A stretch of DNA of 20,000 bases from positions 12,501 through 32,500 of the forward strand of contig WBZZ01000511.1 in NCBI GenBank assembly GCA_019918135.1, in the 5' to 3' direction. Positions 18,061 through 20,000 of the stretch are shown in pieces. A program made the position numbers and the translations under genes. This DNA is from Paulinella micropora. Taxonomy: Eukaryota > Cercozoa > Imbricatea > Euglyphida > Paulinellidae. Within the stretch, counting starts at the first letter, position 1. The number at the start of each line of letters is the position of its first letter. The notes below the pieces were generated by a model. That model did not search any database and had not been told where the DNA came from. It was given only the letters and a program-made list of their open reading frames with translations.

Positions 18061-18752
18061 GTGTGTGTTATGTGTTTGTGGCAGTACAAACAAGAGTTAG
18101 AGCGTGTAATTGTTGGTTATTCTCCTCGTGAGCAGTATGTGTAGGTATACGTGTAGGAGTGTTGACAGAATTGATAGGAGGGTGTTTTCCTTCTCCTTGT
18201 GTGTGTTTGTTAAGCACTCCTCCGGCTCGACAATGTATCGACAATCACACCAGTGAGCCCCCTAATGTTTCTGTCCCACTGAGTACACTTTCTATGCACC
18301 TTACACACTCCAATCACACTGCTTGAGGTGTCAAAATCGTACACATAACGAGTGTCTTGTCGTGCCGCTTTATGGCCCGGATTCTGTGCAAGATTTCACT
18401 GTTGTTTTTGTGCACTGTAAGCTGCTAACACCTCCCCAACTCTTTTCCTACACTCCTCCACTACCTTTCCTTCTTGCTTTGCTTAGGGAAATGGCTATTT
18501 TTGAAATTGCTGAATAAGTGAAATTTGGAGGATATGAAATTCTAGGCTGGGACTCCACTTTTGTCGGTTCTAATCAAAAGATATTATTTGATGTAAGCCG
18601 GGGTATTTATCCTTCCAATTCCACAGCACTCTGAAAATAACCTAATCTTCCTCCTCCACAAAGAGAGGAAACCAGTATGGCGGAAAATGTAGGAGACTGT
18701 CAGAGCCAAGCAACAACAATGGAAAAGAGAGGCATTTCCCAGTTTCACCCCT
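18061..18752. other. Interval with no recognised gene
   Basis: It begins with a GT-rich stretch (18058-18083). A short open frame at 18323-18517 has no recognisable motif and is not called. Confidence 0.45.
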
Positions 18753-18812
18753 AACGATAATATTATACGGCTTAAAAAAGTAGTTCCGGTTATGAATCGT
18801 AATATTATCGTT
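18753..18812. repeat. Perfect 13-bp inverted repeat
   Basis: AACGATAATATTA (18753-18765) and TAATATTATCGTT (18800-18812) are exact inverted copies with a 34-nt loop. The arms are AT-rich. Confidence 0.85.
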
Positions 18813-18852
18813 TTCAACCTGCTCAAAAGTATATAAATAAAAACGGATATAA

Positions 18853-18949
18853 CTACATCTTAAAGAGATGTAGCTCTTCTATACATCACTGTGTATAGGG
18901 GTATAAGAAAAGATCGCATATTTACCATGATCTGCGCCTACAGTTAGGC
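18853..18949. repeat. Three consecutive small perfect hairpins
   Basis: CTACATCT/AGATGTAG (18853-18873, 5-nt loop), CTATACA/TGTATAG (18879-18898, 6-nt loop) and GCCTA/TAGGC (18936-18949, 4-nt loop). They could belong to a structured RNA or be chance. No tRNA or rRNA signature is present. Confidence 0.6.
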
Positions 18950-19503
18950 AATAGGTTGGTAACAGGAGTAGTAACTAATATCTCCATGTATTTAACGTGG
19001 TCATGCGGGTAGATCCCGTAACAGAACAATTAATATCAATTCATCCTTGTCAGTGGACCGAGCGGGTATATCTGCCCCCACAAAGTGGGTCGCCAGTCTC
19101 CGTTATTGTTCCGTTCATCAATACCTACCATTCGTTTCAGTCGTCCGTTTCCGTTGGACGAGGTATAATCAGCCATTAAAGTCATTCTTCGGCCCGTACT
19201 CCTTACCGGTGTGGTACGCTACAATAGCCTCCGAGTCCGTTAGTTAGTAGCATAAGGTGCCGGGATGGGGCAGTAAGTTATTCTTACTGAACTTGAATAG
19301 GCCCGGTGAGCAATGCGGACAATTAATTATTAATAGATGATCACGGTATTTAGTCATACCGGCCCACCCCAATGATGACAATTACCTAGCACTCTAAGTC
19401 AGTGTAACAGTGAATTCAGCCCGGTTGACTCTTGAAGCTTTGGCGGTTTGGGGTTGTGGCGCTTAGTGACGTCACCGGGACGATTAGCTCTAAGCTCTAT
19501 CAT
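18950..19503. other. Interval with no recognised gene
   Basis: Mixed-composition sequence. Short open frames here lack motifs. Two weak GGG/CCC hairpins lie near 19006-19018 and 19061-19078. Confidence 0.4.
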
Positions 19504-19578
19504 CGTTCACGGGGCCGTTTTGTGTACGTGAAGTTCACGGCTAGTCTAGCGTTCACGGAGCCGTTCACGTATCGTGAA
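19504..19578. promoter_or_regulatory. Cluster of TTCACG / CGTGAA motifs
   Basis: TTCACG occurs four times and its complement CGTGAA twice in 75 nt. Two pairs make perfect palindromes, CGTGAA-G-TTCACG (19527-19539) and TTCACG-TAT-CGTGAA (19564-19578). A longer unit, CGTTCACGG(G/A)GCCGTT, is repeated at 19504-19519 and 19550-19565. It looks like an array of protein-binding half-sites, but no factor is identified. Confidence 0.45.
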
Positions 19579-20000
19579 ATTGATTATTCATAGTCTAATA
19601 TTTATAATAAGATTTAAGCTTAAACTAATAAATGATTCATTTAATCAATTATTACTACTTGGCAATATCAATAAGTTCATCAGTGATATAGAATATTAAA
19701 GTTGGGGGGAAAAAAAACTAGGTCGAAAAACTTGATAAGCATGATTAGAGGTTTAAGCGTCCGTCTGTCGTTTGATAATTATATTAATATTTTGTTTTTA
19801 TAATAATAATAATTGTCGTTTGATCATTATATTTTGTTTTTATAATAATAATAATCTTGCAGGCAGATAATACCGACATCAATACATTAATGTAATATAA
19901 ATAAGTTGATAACAATATAGCTAACTATTTATCAAAAGGGGAAAAAAGAAGAAAACATAAAAAACTGTCACTAAGGTTGCTGATTTGCTTTCCATGGTAA
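19579..20000. other. AT-rich terminal interval
   Basis: No gene is recognised. It contains the tandem duplication at 19766-19855. Confidence 0.5.
19766..19855 (+). repeat. Tandem duplication, 48-nt and 42-nt copies
   Basis: TGTCGTTTGAT...TTTTATAATAATAATAAT occurs at 19766-19813 and again at 19814-19855. The copies differ by one substitution and a 6-nt deletion in the second. Confidence 0.9.

Noticed and set aside
18323..18517. 64-residue plus-strand open frame
   Set aside because: Short, no motif, no splice or start context that singles it out.
18799..18807. TAATATTAC nonanucleotide on the minus strand, as in CRESS-DNA virus origins
   Set aside because: It lies in a hairpin arm rather than a loop, in AT-rich DNA, with no Rep-like gene nearby. 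Chance is the simplest explanation.
18853..19020. Cluster of small hairpins as a tRNA
   Set aside because: No T-loop GTTCGA-type sequence, acceptor stem or anticodon arm geometry could be matched.

Overview
The window is nuclear DNA from a eukaryote. The evidence is a Ty1/copia retrotransposon, a DIRS-like retroelement, an F-box/leucine-rich-repeat gene, candidate spliceosomal introns with pyrimidine tracts, and a heavy load of micro- and minisatellites and homopolymers. The lineage cannot be fixed from sequence alone. A protist, alga or early-branching animal would fit, and nothing here looks prokaryotic or organellar.

Layout. Positions 1-486 hold no recognised gene and may include the 3' flank or terminal repeat of the copia element. 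Positions 487-4300 (minus) carry a decayed copia pol in the order protease, integrase, reverse transcriptase, RNase H, with no gag and no recognisable upstream LTR. At about 4300 it runs in the same reading frame out of a second minus-strand retroelement (about 4300-7762). That element has a DIRS-type reverse transcriptase/RNase H and a GC-rich gag-like gene containing a candidate 63-nt intron. Positions 8139-11382 are almost entirely simple repeats: a palindromic CATA/TATG array, 70 T, a TTC array, an ACT array, and a 780-nt nearly pure pyrimidine tract built on a TTCTTTC heptamer. Positions 11664-13337 (plus) encode an F-box/LRR protein interrupted by a stop and two single-base shifts. Its stop codon is the first unit of an in-frame TAG microsatellite.

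Positions 14887-18060 (plus) hold two stretches of an interrupted protein-coding sequence that may be one gene. The downstream part has a Gly-Asp-Met-Lys / Cys-x2-Cys / Thr-Pro-Tyr-x-His signature that I associate with large uncharacterised, probably transposon-derived eukaryotic proteins. The interval between the two parts alternates poly-C runs with perfect or near-perfect inverted repeats. Positions 18061-20000 contain no recognised gene but carry several small inverted repeats and a cluster of TTCACG/CGTGAA motifs.

Nearly every recognisable coding region is broken by single-base indels and a few in-frame stops. This is either real decay or an error-prone consensus, and the sequence alone cannot separate the two. 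No two genes here obviously work together beyond the domains within each retroelement.
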